Assembly (NCBI RefSeq): GCF_900964775.1
Contig: NC_041806.1
Span: 38,893,638 to 38,957,637, forward strand
Length of the DNA: 64,000 nt
Source of the DNA: Scleropages formosus
Lineage: Eukaryota; Chordata; Actinopteri; Osteoglossiformes; Osteoglossidae
Reading direction: 5' to 3'
Both the position numbers and the translations under genes were made by a program. The notes under the pieces were generated by a model. It was not told the DNA's origin. It was given only the letters and a program-made list of their open reading frames with translations, and did no database searches. This document shows, piece after piece, positions 13,282 to 24,147 of this stretch; positions within the stretch are counted from its first letter, which is position 1; every line of letters begins with the position of its first letter.

Positions 13282-13473
13282 TGACAGTTTTCTCCAAAGC
13301 AACTTACAATTCTACGTTACATACAACTATTTAACCATTTAAACAGCTGGGTAATTTTACTGGAGCAATTTAGGGTTAGCACCTTGGTCAAGAGTATTAC
13401 AGAGGTAAGTGAGATTCAAACTGGCAGCCTTTGGATCCGGAGGATCCAGAACCACTACATTATCAGCTGTCCC
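13282..13473 (-). repeat. tRNA-like SINE, family B
   Basis: Reverse complement of the family B body. It opens with the tail CTCCAAAGCAACTTACAATT and closes with the tRNA-like head near CCACTACATTATCAGCTGTCC. Confidence 0.7.
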
Positions 13474-13530
13474 CATGAACAAGATGTCACAAGGCAAATA
13501 CACACACCCATTCACTCATATACTGTGTAC

Positions 13531-13575
13531 ATATATATATATATATATAAAATACTGTCTATATGTATATATATA
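13531..13575. repeat. AT-dinucleotide microsatellite
   Basis: Two alternating TA tracts split by a short spacer, just 5' of a SINE-A insertion. Confidence 0.85.
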
Positions 13576-13595
13576 GACACAGTAAGAGAAATGTA

Positions 13596-13602
13596 GAGTC
13601 CA

Positions 13603-13642
<40 letters not shown>

Positions 13643-13848
13643 TCTGAACCGCTTGGCCCATACAGGGTTGCAGGGAGCCGGAGCCTAACCTGGCAACACA
13701 GGCGTAAGGCCGGAGGGGGAGGGGACACACCCAGGATGGGACGCCAGTCCATCACAAGGCACCCCAAGCGGGACTTGAACCCTAGGCCCACCAGGACCTG
13801 GTCCAACCCACTGCACCACCGTGCCACCGCACCCCTGAGTCCAATACA
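13596..13848 (-). repeat. SINE-A copy 1 with target-site duplication
   Basis: Full-length copy in minus orientation at 13608-13836. Its tail is a (CA)n tract of about 20 units on the plus strand, and the B box GGTTCAAGTCC and A-box region lie near 13800. A perfect 12-bp duplication GAGTCCAATACA flanks it (13596-13607 and 13837-13848), which shows recent insertion by retroposition. Confidence 0.92.
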
Positions 13849-13849
13849 A

Positions 13850-13975
13850 TTCAACCAAAACACACTTTGGGATGATGGAGGAAACCCAGACAAACATGGT
13901 TAAGAGCACACGTCTGATTTCACAGTCCAGCCACTTTGAGTCATCAGCATTACCTGCTCTGTGACTGCACCACAC
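13850..13975 (-). repeat. fragment of V-type SINE
   Basis: Contains TGGAGGAAACCCAGACAAACATGG, a diverged reverse complement of the conserved central block better preserved at 61109-61462, and ends with a tRNA-like head. Confidence 0.5.
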
Positions 13976-13987
13976 TAATTAAACTTT

Positions 13988-14140
13988 GTTTTTAGTTAAA
14001 TACCCTGCGACGGACTGCCATCCCATGCAGTGTGAACAAGCCCCCCCGCCACCTGAGCACTCAGTGATTCCGGGATAGGCTCCAAACCACTGTGGCCTTT
14101 ACAAGAACAAACAGTTAAAGTGAGCGAGTGAGTGAGCAAG
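13988..14140 (+). repeat. degraded dispersed repeat (GGATAGGCTCC family)
   Basis: CTGCGACGGACTGCCATCCC, then CCGGGATAGGCTCC, then a GAGTGAGTGAG tail. Same layout as 7488-7632. Confidence 0.6.
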
Positions 14141-14172
14141 TGACTGTACTAATTAAAGAACAGAAGGATAAT

Positions 14173-14336
14173 ACATGGTAGTATAGTGATTACAGCCGCT
14201 GCCTTTAGATCCAAAAGTTGCAGGTTCAAATTCTCCCTCCAGCTGTATTAGCCTTGATCAAGGTGCTTACCCTCAAATTACACAGCTGCATAAATAAGTG
14301 AATCATTGTAAGCTGCTTCTGGAGACATGTAAATGA
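14173..14336 (+). repeat. tRNA-like SINE, family B
   Basis: Head GGTAGTATAGTGATTACAG, B-box-like GCAGGTTCAAATTC, and the tail TTGTAAGCTGCTTCTGGAGA. Diverged. Confidence 0.7.
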
Positions 14337-15071
14337 AGACAAGCAACTGCAACATGTTACCTTTCTGTACTATCCCTCCTGACCATATTTTCAGTGACTC
14401 TTGAGCAGATATAGACCTAACTCTGATGCCAGCTGTGTTAAAGCTCACTCTTCCGCAACAGGTTTGCTGCCATTCCTTTGTGTTGACTTCAACAAGAAGC
14501 TAGATAAGCTAGATGTGCTAGATACGCCACACCGTCCTCTCTCATATCAGAGTGCAACGCATTGTTGGTTTAGAGTTGACAAACTCTGTTTAGACTTGTG
14601 GTTTTGACAAGAGTAGCTGTGTGGTTGGGGTGCTGCGGCTACGGAGTGTCATGCTGCTGAGAAACTCCCATGGCTCCTTTAGCTCATGTTGTGAGGAAAA
14701 AAAGTGTGACCTCCTGCACAGCTACGCACACGGCCAATAAGACGTCATTTCTATGTGACCACCAGCACTGCTTATCTGCAGTCTTAACAGAAGTTACCGT
14801 TTAGAGATACATCTTCCAGTTGTCTCAGTTATACATTTAGGCCTTCAAAAAACTGTCAGCGGAGCAATTAACTTTTATTTAGCACAAGAAGTTCATTAGG
14901 GCAGATTTTCCAGCAGTCCATCCCAGCAGAGCTGGTTCCGTGAATCACCACAGTGCATGCAGCAGAGCAACATTGTATATGAAGTGCAAAGCATGTGCTC
15001 TGCAGTCTAAAGGGGCAAACATCTACTTGTGGTTTAAGTTAGATTGTTACTTGATTTATCACTTATTTATC
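14337..15071. other. intergenic, no gene seen
   Basis: Non-coding spacer between two SINE clusters. No feature can be supported. Confidence 0.4.
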
Positions 15072-15180
15072 ACTTTATTCATCTGATAGTTTTCACCAAA
15101 GAAACAATTTTCAACTACTACTGACAATTATTTGCTCATTTATACAATGGGGTAGTTTTTCACGGAGCAACTTGAGGTCA
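15072..15180 (-). repeat. family B SINE fragment
   Basis: Tail half only, reverse complement of the GATGAATAAAG / GGAGCAACTTGAGG region. It abuts a second, opposite copy at 15186, making a head-to-head pair. Confidence 0.5.
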
Positions 15181-15185
15181 ATGGG

Positions 15186-15394
15186 ATAGCTGGTAGCATA
15201 GAGGTTAGTGCTACTGTCTTTGGTTCTGAAGGTTGCAGGTTTGATTCCACTTTCCTACTGTAGTACTCTTGAGCAATGTACTTACCTTGAATCTCTCTAG
15301 TAAAATCAACCAGCTGTATAAATGGGTAAATAATTGTAGCCTTAATAGTGTAAGTTGCTTTGGAGAGAAGTGCTAGCTAAATAAATAAATGTAG
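15186..15394 (+). repeat. tRNA-like SINE, family B (near full length)
   Basis: Head AGCTGGTAGCATAGAGGTTA, B box GCAGGTTTGATTCC, GAGCAATGTACTTACC block, then AAGTTGCTTTGGAGAGAAG and the AAATAAATAAATGTA tail. The best reference copy of this family in the window. Confidence 0.85.
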
Positions 15395-15514
15395 ATACAC
15401 CACTTGGGCTGTAAATTAAGGCAAATTAACTGGTTCAGATTTGAAGCAAGACTGAGGAACAACATCTAAATGTTCTCTATCATTCTAGTACTAGCAGTGA
15501 TTGCTTTTGAAGCT

Positions 15515-15605
15515 AGGGCTGTGGTGGTCTGAAGCCTATCCCAGAAGTACAGGATTCAAAGCTGAGGAGGATACTCACAAGGTAGGATGCCAGTCCATTG
15601 TAGGA
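15515..15605 (-). repeat. degraded dispersed repeat (GGATAGGCTCC family)
   Basis: GAAGCCTATCCCAGAAGTAC and GATGCCAGTCCATTGTAGG mark a reverse-orientation fragment. Confidence 0.5.
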
Positions 15606-15835
15606 TATGTCTAAAGGTTGACATTTCGAAAGGAAAGGATCCATCATTACCCAGGAAACTTCAGTTTAAACCAAAAAAAAAAACACATAGAAATTGTGCA
15701 CAAACAGAGAAAATTGATTTTTTTTGGGACCTGAACATGAAACATCAATAAGTCTATATAATTCCTTGTAGTCACTCATCTCTTTGAGGTGACATTGTTT
15801 TTACTGTGACTTAGCACTACAAGTCAAAGAGGATG

Positions 15836-16069
15836 AGAAAGAAAACACACACACACACACACACACTTTCAGAACCACTTGTCCCATACAGGGTCATGGG
15901 GAACCAGAGCCTAGCTGGCAACACAGGGCATAAGGCCAGAGGACACACCCAGGACAGGATGCCAGTCCGTCGCAAGGCACCTCAAGCAGGACTCGAACCC
16001 CAGACCCACCGGAGAGCAGGACCCGGTCCAACCCACTGCGCCAACGCACCCCCTTCAGAAAGAAAACAC
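15836..16069 (-). repeat. SINE-A copy 2 with target-site duplication
   Basis: Element at 15849-16056, with a CA tail followed by the body and the promoter boxes (GGACTCGAACCCC, reverse B box). A 13-bp duplication AGAAAGAAAACAC flanks it (15836-15848, 16057-16069). Confidence 0.92.
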
Positions 16070-16254
16070 TTTTATGAAAAAAGAGGTGAGTGTCAACAGA
16101 CACTATCTAAAGTGCATTGCACAGTTCATTGGAAGTGGAAGGGAGACAAGCTGCTGGTTTCGTTGGACTAAGAAATCCTAATTTATTAATAATAGAAAGC
16201 AAAGATATTTGTCACTTTGACTAGCTGTAATAGGGCCTGTTGTTTTGAGAAATT

Positions 16255-16363
16255 CACAGTAACTATCTTGAACAAGAGTGTTACAGCAGCAGGTGGGATT
16301 TAAACTTTGTTCTTTTAAGATGAAAGCGAGGGCGCGAACCACTACCCACTACGCTACCCTGTG
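16255..16363 (-). repeat. family B SINE fragment (head half)
   Basis: CTTGAACAAGAGTGTTACAG block and a reverse tRNA-like head ending CCACTACGCTACCCTG. Confidence 0.55.
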
Positions 16364-16522
16364 ATGTCCTGATGATCCAGTGCCAAACGACAAAGACTTG
16401 AATGACAGCTGGGATTCACCATTGCTTACTGCTTTGCTTGCCTGACCCTACCCTGGGGGTCTCTTTGATGGACGTGTCGTCACCAAAAGCACAGTGAGCC
16501 GACTGTCCTTCGGGGGATTGCA

Positions 16523-16525
<3 letters not shown>

Positions 16526-16599
<74 letters not shown>
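16526..16599. repeat. long (GT)n microsatellite
   Basis: About 37 uninterrupted GT units. Unlike the other long TG/CA tracts in this region, it is not attached to a recognisable SINE-A body. Confidence 0.98.
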
Positions 16600-16602
<3 letters not shown>

Positions 16603-17503
16603 TGTACTAAAGCTAGTGATCATGCACAAGCACAGGAAGTAGAAGTGCACAAACACAGGGCTGTTTCTGCAGACTCAGCTTTGTCTGACCAAACCCAACT
16701 TCCTGCTGGTGTGGGTAGCTGGAGAAGTGAATTGAAATAAACACCTCGATATACACGTGTCCTGTCGCGCTGCAGCCTGTTCAAATGCAAACATACTGTA
16801 CGCACATTGTATTACATTGTACCCTGGCCATATCACATTCATAAATCCAAGCTAAGCCAATTAATTAATATCTGTATTTATTAGGAAGACTGTTTGGCCA
16901 CCTTGGTTCACTTTGGTGGACTTTCCTCCTTTCACTTTTCAAATGCTTTATAATATTATTTCTATTTTAACCATAGTTTCACAGTAATTGCAAAAAAGTT
17001 TGCCAAGTAGCTGGAAGACGAAAACTGTCTTTTTACATTTGTTTTAAAGATTTCACTTACAATGCAAAAACCTAGATTTCCAAAGGAAATGCTGCTTAAT
17101 TCCCTTGCCATCAGGTGCATGTTTATAGGCCCTGACACTCTGATTCTTCACCAAATAAGATGCAAACAATTAAACTTAAGCTTGCTTGTTTTATAACTGG
17201 CTCTGTATAACATCCATTGTGGAAATGTAATGTCAGGAAGTTACCATGATGGCTGTCAAACACATATTTGTAACAACTGATGGAACCTTGTATATGGGTT
17301 TTAATCCCAGCCCTTGAAATTTAGGACTCCGCAGCTGCTGGCTGACGTTTCGACGCACGGCGATCGGTCACGCCTGCAGTCCTACACTGTCCTCTGGTGT
17401 TGCACATTAGGTTCTGCATGAGACTGGAGCCATAATGTCACTGAAGTAGTATTCTACTGGTAAAGAATAGTTTCCAGAAGTGGACTTTGGCACTTTATGC
17501 AGC
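16600..17503. other. intergenic, no gene seen
   Basis: Non-coding DNA; the short ORFs are chance openings next to the microsatellite. Confidence 0.4.
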
Positions 17504-17512
17504 ATAATTTCC

Positions 17513-17551
<39 letters not shown>

Positions 17552-17749
17552 ACACTGCTTGTCCCACGTGGGGCCGCGGCGAACCAGAGCCTAACCTGGC
17601 AACACTGGAGGCTGGAGGGGGAGGGGACACTCCTAGGACGGGATGCCAGTCCGTTGCAAGGCACCCCAAGCAGGAATTGAGCCTCAGCCTCACCAGAGAG
17701 CAGGACCCAGCTAAACCCGCCACACCAACGCAACCCCTCTATAATTTCC
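17504..17749 (-). repeat. SINE-A copy 3 with target-site duplication
   Basis: Element 17513-17740 with a (CA)n tail. A 9-bp duplication ATAATTTCC lies at 17504-17512 and 17741-17749. Confidence 0.9.
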
Positions 17750-18217
17750 GTCTTTGACCTTTTGATGGTTTCAGATGGTTAGTGCAATTATTCAGTGAAA
17801 GGCTCTAATGTGTTAAGGGAATTTCAGTTTTAAGTCCTAGTGTCTGTCCGGTGGACCCTTCTCTAGGTGACGGTGCTGTCTTTATTTAAGTGGATTACTG
17901 AGAGTCAGTGATCTTTGATTCACAGATGCCCTCTCTCCTCATCATCACACCAAACATCGCAAAAATGTAAAGATGCTAACATCTGAAAACAAATTACTTA
18001 AATATAGAATTTCTTTCTAGGTTAAGACAACTACCCCAAAATTGTTAAAAAAAATCTGATCATTTGTTTATCAAAGCCTTTCATTTTCAGCCCCCCTTCC
18101 CCCCCAACTGATCTGTGTACTGTCTTGTATCTTGTGCTTTCCTCTGATTTGATAGAAAACCTCACACAGTGTTATTACAAAAACTATCCTGAATCAGATC
18201 ATCAACAGGAGATAGAT
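17750..18217. other. intergenic, no gene seen
   Basis: Spacer between SINE-A copies 3 and 4, with no recognisable feature. Confidence 0.4.
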
Positions 18218-18398
18218 ACACACACTGACTGAAGTTGCTTATCCTGAGCAGGGCCGCAGCAAGCCGGAGCCTAACCCAGCAGCGCAGGGCTCGGGGGGGA
18301 GGGGACACACCCAGGACAGGATGCCACTCTGTCACACCATGCCCCAAGCAGGACTTGAACCCCAGACCCACTGATACCCACTGTGTCACCCCACCCCC
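18218..18398 (-). repeat. SINE-A copy 4
   Basis: A slightly shortened, older copy. The tail is only a few CA units, and part of the body between the GC-rich block and the B box is lost. No clear duplication was seen. Confidence 0.85.
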
Positions 18399-18827
18399 AT
18401 CATGGAAATGTAGTGAAGGTTTATTATTTCCTCAACTGAGTCACTGTGGGACATTTTGACTGCTGAGGTGTGTCATCTTTTGCAAAGTTTTGCGGTGTGC
18501 GAGAATTAGAATGCAGTTCAGATTTTGGTAATCAACAGGCAGCTCTTCCTACATCTGAAGTTAACTGCTGGTTTTGAGCTCTGCTCACCAGGCCATGTGT
18601 CTTCATTTGAGTGTCCAGCTTCAGCAAAGGGGATTCACACAGGGGACAGAGTCACTGGTCCCTCAGGACACATGTCAGCATACTGCGGGACAAACCCATA
18701 CAGAGAACACACGCTACACACAGCAGGGAGGCCACATTCATTCCACTGCCTTGGAGCTGAGAGGAGACACCGCTCTAATTCTTGTCTGTTAATAAATCAG
18801 ATGATAAATTAATACAGTTTTACATAT
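18399..18827. other. intergenic, no gene seen
   Basis: Spacer without a supportable feature. Confidence 0.35.
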
Positions 18828-19199
18828 TAATTTGCAAGTACACACGCAGAATGTCTATAACTGATTGTTTTAAATGGGGTCACAGTGAACGGGAGCCTAA
18901 CCCGGAAACACAGGGCGCAAGTATAGCGGGCTCAAAATTGGATGTGTAAAAAGAAAGAGATGGCACCCAAAAGCATTTTTTTTTTTTTGTGTGTGTGTTA
19001 ATTGCTTGGTTGTTACAGAAAAGTTCAATGGTAGATTCTGTAGCCGTTGTCTGAGAGTGGGGTAACACAAGGCTGGAAGGGGAGGGGACACACCCAGGAC
19101 AGGACGCCAGTCCATCACAAGGTGCCCCAAGCAGGACTGGAAGCCCAGACCAACCCCACAGCGGGCCCCAGCCAAACCTGCTGCACTAATTTGCAAGTA
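18828..19199 (-). repeat. SINE-A copy 5, interrupted by about 140 bp
   Basis: A 13-bp duplication TAATTTGCAAGTA at 18828-18840 and 19187-19199 brackets one element. Its body is split: the tail half stops at GGGCGCAAG (about 18921) and the head half resumes near 19065 with ACACAAGGCTGG. The unrelated insert carries a T run and a short GT tract. Confidence 0.85.
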
Positions 19200-19654
19200 T
19201 ATAGACTGATCTTTTTTTACATGCAAATTTATATTTAAAAAAAAAATTAAGAAGTCCAGCAGTCAAGAACTATTCTTTTTTAAATGGCTCTAGCCTGATT
19301 TACCTCCACTAATTTCACTTTGAACATTTCAGTTCAAAAATTTCAACACCATAACTTACTTGACAGAAAACAATTTTGTTTTTCGAATAACAAGAATTTT
19401 GAAATATCTATTTCATTTTCCAATATCTCAATTCCGTCCAAAGTGTCTGACAAAAGTATCAGTCCAGTAATAGAACAGCTGATTATAAGCAGCACTTTCT
19501 CTGTGCACACATGCACAGATTCTCTGATCAAATATATGAATGTATGAGTAACGTAGGCAGGGTAAGTGGCACCGACCATGAACTCAACTCAAGATGACCA
19601 ACTGGGTGGTTTTCCAAGTAGGGGAGGTCAGAGAAGTGGTTTACCCTTTCTTTT

Positions 19655-19799
19655 TCTGTGCACATCTTTGGGCTATGGGAGGAAACCCACGCAAACATGG
19701 GGCGAACATACAAACTTCTCTGAGACTGAGTCAGATCTGAAACCACAGCCCACACTCTATGAGGCACCAACACTACCCACTGCACCACTGTGCTGCTAG

Positions 19800-19800
<1 letters not shown>
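19655..19800 (-). repeat. V-type SINE fragment
   Basis: CTATGGGAGGAAACCCACGC and GGGGCGAACATACAAACT form the reverse complement of the conserved central block, followed by a reversed tRNA-like head (CCACTGCACCACTGTGCTGC). SINE-A copy 6 is inserted at its edge. Confidence 0.7.
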
Positions 19801-19843
<43 letters not shown>

Positions 19844-20033
19844 TCTGAAACCGCTTGACCCAAGCCAGGTCGAGGCAAACTGGAGTCTAACCCAGTAACA
19901 CAGGGCGCAAGACCGGAGGGGGAGGGGACACACCCAGGACTGGACGCCAGTCCATCGCAAGGCACCCCAAGCAGGACTTGAGCCCCAGACCAGCCAGACA
20001 GCCGGCCTTTGTGCCACCACACCCCGCTACACA
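19799..20033 (-). repeat. SINE-A copy 6 with target-site duplication
   Basis: Element 19807-20025, with a CA tail of about 19 units. The 8-bp duplication GCTACACA lies at 19799-19806 and 20026-20033; because it contains CACA the exact border is ambiguous. Confidence 0.88.
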
Positions 20034-20184
20034 TGAGGACCTGTAGATAAATGACAAAATTTACATTATTCGGCATATTATATCATACACATGATGAAAA
20101 AATCAGACAGTACTTCTAGTGTTGCACAGAACCTTGTTAAAAGTTTCACTTTTAATCTGACGCCAGATTAGAAATTTAGAATGT

Positions 20185-20310
20185 ACATTTATTCATTTAG
20201 CAGATACTTTTCTTCAAAGTGACGTACATGTCACAGAAAATACAATGTGTGCATTACATTAGCAGAAAGAGTGACTTAGATGCAGATGCACGATTCTAAA
20301 GCAGTTAGTT
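20185..20310 (-). repeat. SINE tail-like repeat (CATTTAGCAGA family)
   Basis: TTCATTTAGCAGATACTTTT followed by CTTCAAAGTGACGTACATGT is the reverse complement of the widespread teleost repeat end AAGCGTCTGCTAAATGAA. Confidence 0.6.
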
Positions 20311-21127
20311 ACTTTCCACCATATGAATGTAATATTCCCCACCCCTCCTTCATGATTAGTCTCCTAAATGGGAACATAATACTGAAATTTATTTTTTCAA
20401 TTTATTGAAGTAATGGAGCTGAAAAGCTTGATGAGAATTTATTTTCATTCATTGCCAAAAGTTGCACTTTGCTTTGACCAACAGGGAGCAGATTGCAGTG
20501 CAAGAGCCGTCCGCTAGATCTGGTCTTCATCATTGACAGCTCCAGAAGTGTACGTTCAGGTGAGTTTGAGAAGGTCAAGGTCATCCTGGCTGCCATGGTG
20601 GACACATTGGACATCGGGTCAGACAACACCAGGGTTGCAGTGGTCAACTATGCCAACATGGTGAAGAGTTCCTGCTCAAGACACACCTCAACAAGGCCGC
20701 CCTGAAGCAGGCCCTGACATGCATCCAACCATTGGCCAACGGCACAGTGACTGGACTTGCTATCAAGACGGCTTTGGAGAAGGTCTTCACTGAGTACTCA
20801 GGCGCCTGTCAATTCCCTGCAAACATTGGCAAAGTGGCCATCAGTGTGACGGATGGTCGGCCACAGGAGCAGGTGGAGCAGATGTCAGCCATGGCCCGTG
20901 CTGAGGGGGTGGAGATCTATGCTGTTGGGGTCGACCGGACTGACATGCAGACCTTACGTCTCATGGCTAGCAACCCAGTAAAAAATCCCGTCTTCTATGT
21001 GGAGCCCTACGGCTTGATTGAGAAGCTCGCACCCAAGTTTCGGTACCCAATTCATGATGGAGTAAAATAATTATTTCTTTATTATCACGGATAATAAATT
21101 AATGTTGTGGTACTGGTTAAGCTTTGC

Positions 21128-21155
21128 ATTTTGTTAAAAAAAAAAAAAAAAAAAT
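21128..21155. repeat. A homopolymer
   Basis: About 18 A residues between the VWA and EGF remnants of the matrilin pseudogene. Confidence 0.85.
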
Positions 21156-21353
21156 GAAAATGCCAGCCAATAAAAGCATACTAATTCTGCTCACTCAGCA
21201 GATGTATTTGTAACCTGTCAGACCTCAGGAAATATCTGACCACACTTATTTCAGGACTGGACCCCTGTGCCTTTGGACATGACTGCCAGCACTTTGTGTC
21301 AACAACAATGCTTTCTATTACTGCAAGTGTCGGGAGGGCTATGTCTTGAATGA

Positions 21354-21584
21354 AGACAAGAACACACACACACACACACATTTTCAGAACTGCTCATCCC
21401 ATACAGGGTCGCGGGGAACCGGAGCCTAGCCAGCATAGGGCGTAAGGCCAGAGGGGGAGGGGACACACCCAGGACAGGATGCCAGTCCATCACAAGGCAC
21501 CCCAAGCAGGACTCAAACCCCAGACCCACCGGAGAGCAGGACCATGGTCCAACCCATTGCGCCACCACACCCCTCAGACAAGAA
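21354..21584 (-). repeat. SINE-A copy 7, inserted in the matrilin EGF exon
   Basis: Element 21363-21575. The duplication AGACAAGAA (21354-21362 and 21576-21584) is itself coding sequence of the EGF exon (Glu-Asp-Lys-Lys), so the SINE landed inside the exon after the gene existed. Confidence 0.93.
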
Positions 21585-22260
21585 AACATGCCAGAGTAAA
21601 AGTATTTATTTATTATAACAATTGATTCATTTAAGTGAGTGGCTGGATTGCGTCTATGTAAAGGAGGTATAGCATATGCAATAAAAAGACATATTAAGGA
21701 CTCTTTATTATACTAATATATAATACATATTCAGTTACAACAACATCCTCATTCACTGTAGGTCTGTTCACAGTATAATTGCTGTGATAGCTGAGAACAC
21801 CAGGGCATTGAGAAACTCAAGTATAATCACTGGCTATGTCCTCTTTCAGCTGCGCCATGGTTATTAGGTCAGCCTTTAGCTGTGGCAGTTCCATTCTTTC
21901 TGCAAAGGCATGACAGCACTGTACTGCATCTTTGCTATGCTGCTACAGTGTTTTAACAACATAAAGATTGGCTGGGCTATTGCAGCATGCAACATGGAGA
22001 TACTGTATGCCCCACATTCTCACCCATTAAGTCGTTCTGCAAATAGTGAATGAAGAAGACAGGGACAGAAATCATGCTGTTGTCCGTAGGCTAAGGATGA
22101 GTGACTGGGCTTCTTATCTGGGGAGGAGTGATCTAATGATGTTCAGATCAATAAAAAGTTGAGTGGGAGGTTCAATGGAAATAGTAGTAATTGTACAGTA
22201 CGAGTCATAGATTCGGTTAAAGGTTGGTTGGGATTGTGTCTAAAACTAAAAATCTGTTAT
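21585..22260 (+). other. intronic remnant of the matrilin pseudogene
   Basis: Just after the SINE, AAAACATGCCAGAG|GTAAAA closes the EGF exon with a donor-like site. The rest has no recognisable further EGF or VWA exon. Confidence 0.45.
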
Positions 22261-22927
22261 CTTCCACTCTGCCTGGAAGAGGTGAAGGCTGCAGTGAAAA
22301 TGGACCCATGTAAATGTGAGGCTCAGCTGGCCTTTCAGAGGCAGCTGCAGGAAACGCTCCAGGAACTGACTGCACAACATATCCTTAAAATTTGTTGACA
22401 TGAATGTGACTAATTTGTGAATTTCACTACATTTCACTGTGTATTTCTATAGATCTTTACATACTGCACAGCTTAAACAAGATCCATAAACAAGATCAAC
22501 TTACACCATGTAAGGAAAAGTAAAATGTACATTTACATAGGAGCTCCTAAGGTTGTTTTGTAATAACCCAAAGTATTAATAAACAAAGGAAAGAAATCTT
22601 TTCATTGAGATGAACTGACTGAAATGCTTACCTTTGACATCAGGACCTTAATAATTATTTTCTATTAAAATTACTTTTGAACACTTGTGTATGTTAAACA
22701 TACTTCAGGGAATGTCAGAATGCTTAACATCATTCAGTAGAAAGACATTTCTTGGATGTTTTCAGGTGAAAAGTGATTATTATTAAAAGGATTAATTATG
22801 TGTATTGTGTTTTGTAAAATCAAGTAAATTACTTTCCTTGAAAACAACTTTCCTTGACAATCTCTCACTAGATGAAATCACTCAGAGCGTCAAGAAACTG
22901 GAGCTGGATGCAGCAAGTCGCATATAA

Positions 22928-23629
22928 CAGAATGGGCTCATTTTCACCTCCACTTTCCAGCAATAACAAATATTATCATTTGAATGTTAACTGTATTTTC
23001 TGATTGCCAAGCATGTATATATAATCTATCAACTGAGTTTATCAAAAAATGAAGTGTAAAAATTATTTCATGCATAAATGCATGAATGCCATTAGGTTCT
23101 GTACATTTTCTTTTAGGTGCTCATTCACTCTCCCCACAGCATCCCATATGTACGGATGCTCAGAACAGCTATATGCAATGTGTGCAACTCAGCCCCATTT
23201 TGTGAAGATTGGCATATTTGTTATTCCCAGCCAATACAGGAAGGCAAACAGAGTCCTAGCAGGACTGTTTGCATTTACATTCTGTAAAAAGGTTAAGGGG
23301 GCTACTTGGCAACATGGAGCCTTTTCGGTAGTGAAGACAAAGAATAAACATCTCCCCATGGCTGTATTTTTCTTCATTTAGTACTAAGATTGATCTTAAC
23401 TAGTACTGGTTAAAAAGCACTTTCAGGATGAAAATGTAAGAATAATAAAAAAAGAAATTCTATTTACAATATTAATGATTACATGAACTGCAGTCAAGAG
23501 CAATGGCTATTCAACATGATAACATGAAAGGAAATAAAGAGATGGGGGAAGAGGCAAGGAAGATCTCAGAATTTTATGTAAAATGAATACTGTTTGTATT
23601 TTTGAAAACATGTTTCACGTTTTCACATT
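22928..23629. other. intergenic, no gene seen
   Basis: Spacer after the matrilin remnant. ORFs here show no protein similarity I recognise. Confidence 0.4.
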
Positions 23630-23775
23630 TGCATAGGTTACTTCTGAGTGCTCTGGTTCCCTCCCATGGTCCAAAGACATATGAGTGTGAGAGAGGGTGT
23701 GGCACACTCTTGTGTATAGATGAATGACTGAGGACAGAGTGTACTGCAACTACTGTGCCAGCTAAATAGTACAGA

Positions 23776-23950
23776 GTATTCATTGTTGTGGGAGGCGCGG
23801 TGGTGCAGTGGGTTGGACCGGGTCCTGTTCTCTGGTGGGTCTGGGGTTCGAGTCCTGCTTGGGGTGCCTTGCGACGGACTGGCGTCCTGTCCTGGGTGTG
23901 TCCCCTGTGTTACCGGGTTAGGCTCTGGTTCCCCGCGACCCTGTCTGGGA

Positions 23951-23981
<31 letters not shown>

Positions 23982-23991
23982 ATTCATTGTT
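23776..23991 (+). repeat. SINE-A copy 8 with target-site duplication
   Basis: Element 23788-23979, ending in about 15 TG units and lacking a short middle piece. The 12-bp duplication GTATTCATTGTT lies at 23776-23787 and 23980-23991. Confidence 0.92.
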
Positions 23992-24147
23992 ACAAGTGGG
24001 CCTCTGGCAGGTCTGGGGTTCAAGTCCTGCTTGGGGTGCCTTGTGATGGACTGGTGTGTCCTCTCAGCCTTATGGCCTGTGTTGCCAGGTTAGGCTCTGG
24101 CTCACTGCAACTTTTCTTGGGAAAAGCAGCTTCAGCCACTGTGTGTG
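23992..24147 (+). repeat. SINE-A copy 9 (5'-truncated, older)
   Basis: Starts inside the body just before the B box (GGGGTTCAAGTCC) and ends GTGTGTG. It is followed by CATTCATCGTT, a diverged third copy of the target site that flanks copy 8. Confidence 0.85.

Larger units (their letters stand above)
20485..22927 (+). pseudogene. matrilin-3-like pseudogene (VWA, EGF and coiled-coil exons)
   Basis: A decayed host gene for a cartilage matrix protein. The VWA exon opens after acceptor CAACAG with [17 protein letters not shown] (DxSxS MIDAS intact), which matches MATN3 more closely than MATN1. The frame is lost near 20662, where about five bases are missing after VNYANMVK. It then resumes as a good VWA half (20732-21040, with VTDGRPQ and YAVGVDR) and runs to a stop where a splice donor is expected. 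The EGF exon begins near 21254 (LDPCAFGHDCQH), shifts frame by one base, continues as YYCKCREGYVLNEDK, and is split by SINE-A copy 7 before its last residues, KTCQ. A coiled-coil exon (about 22280-22380, DPCKCEAQLAFQRQLQETLQ) and a final exon (22872-22927, EITQSVKKLE, stop) follow. No signal-peptide exon or extra EGF exons are seen. Adjacency to ttc32 fits the MATN3 locus. Confidence 0.85.

Noticed and set aside
13790-13830. tRNA genes (A and B boxes at many loci)
   Set aside because: The promoter boxes belong to SINE heads. No complete cloverleaf with matching acceptor stem could be supported.
13516-13975. ORFs with a VGPGP...PAWGAL...SWVCPLP pattern, repeated at many places (15.9, 17.5, 19.8, 21.4, 23.8, 44.5, 49.6, 54.8 kb)
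   Set aside because: These are translations of SINE-A copies, not a protein family. They follow the repeat borders and orientation exactly.
16528-16740. ORF beginning with a Cys-Val repeat
   Set aside because: Product of the (GT)n microsatellite.
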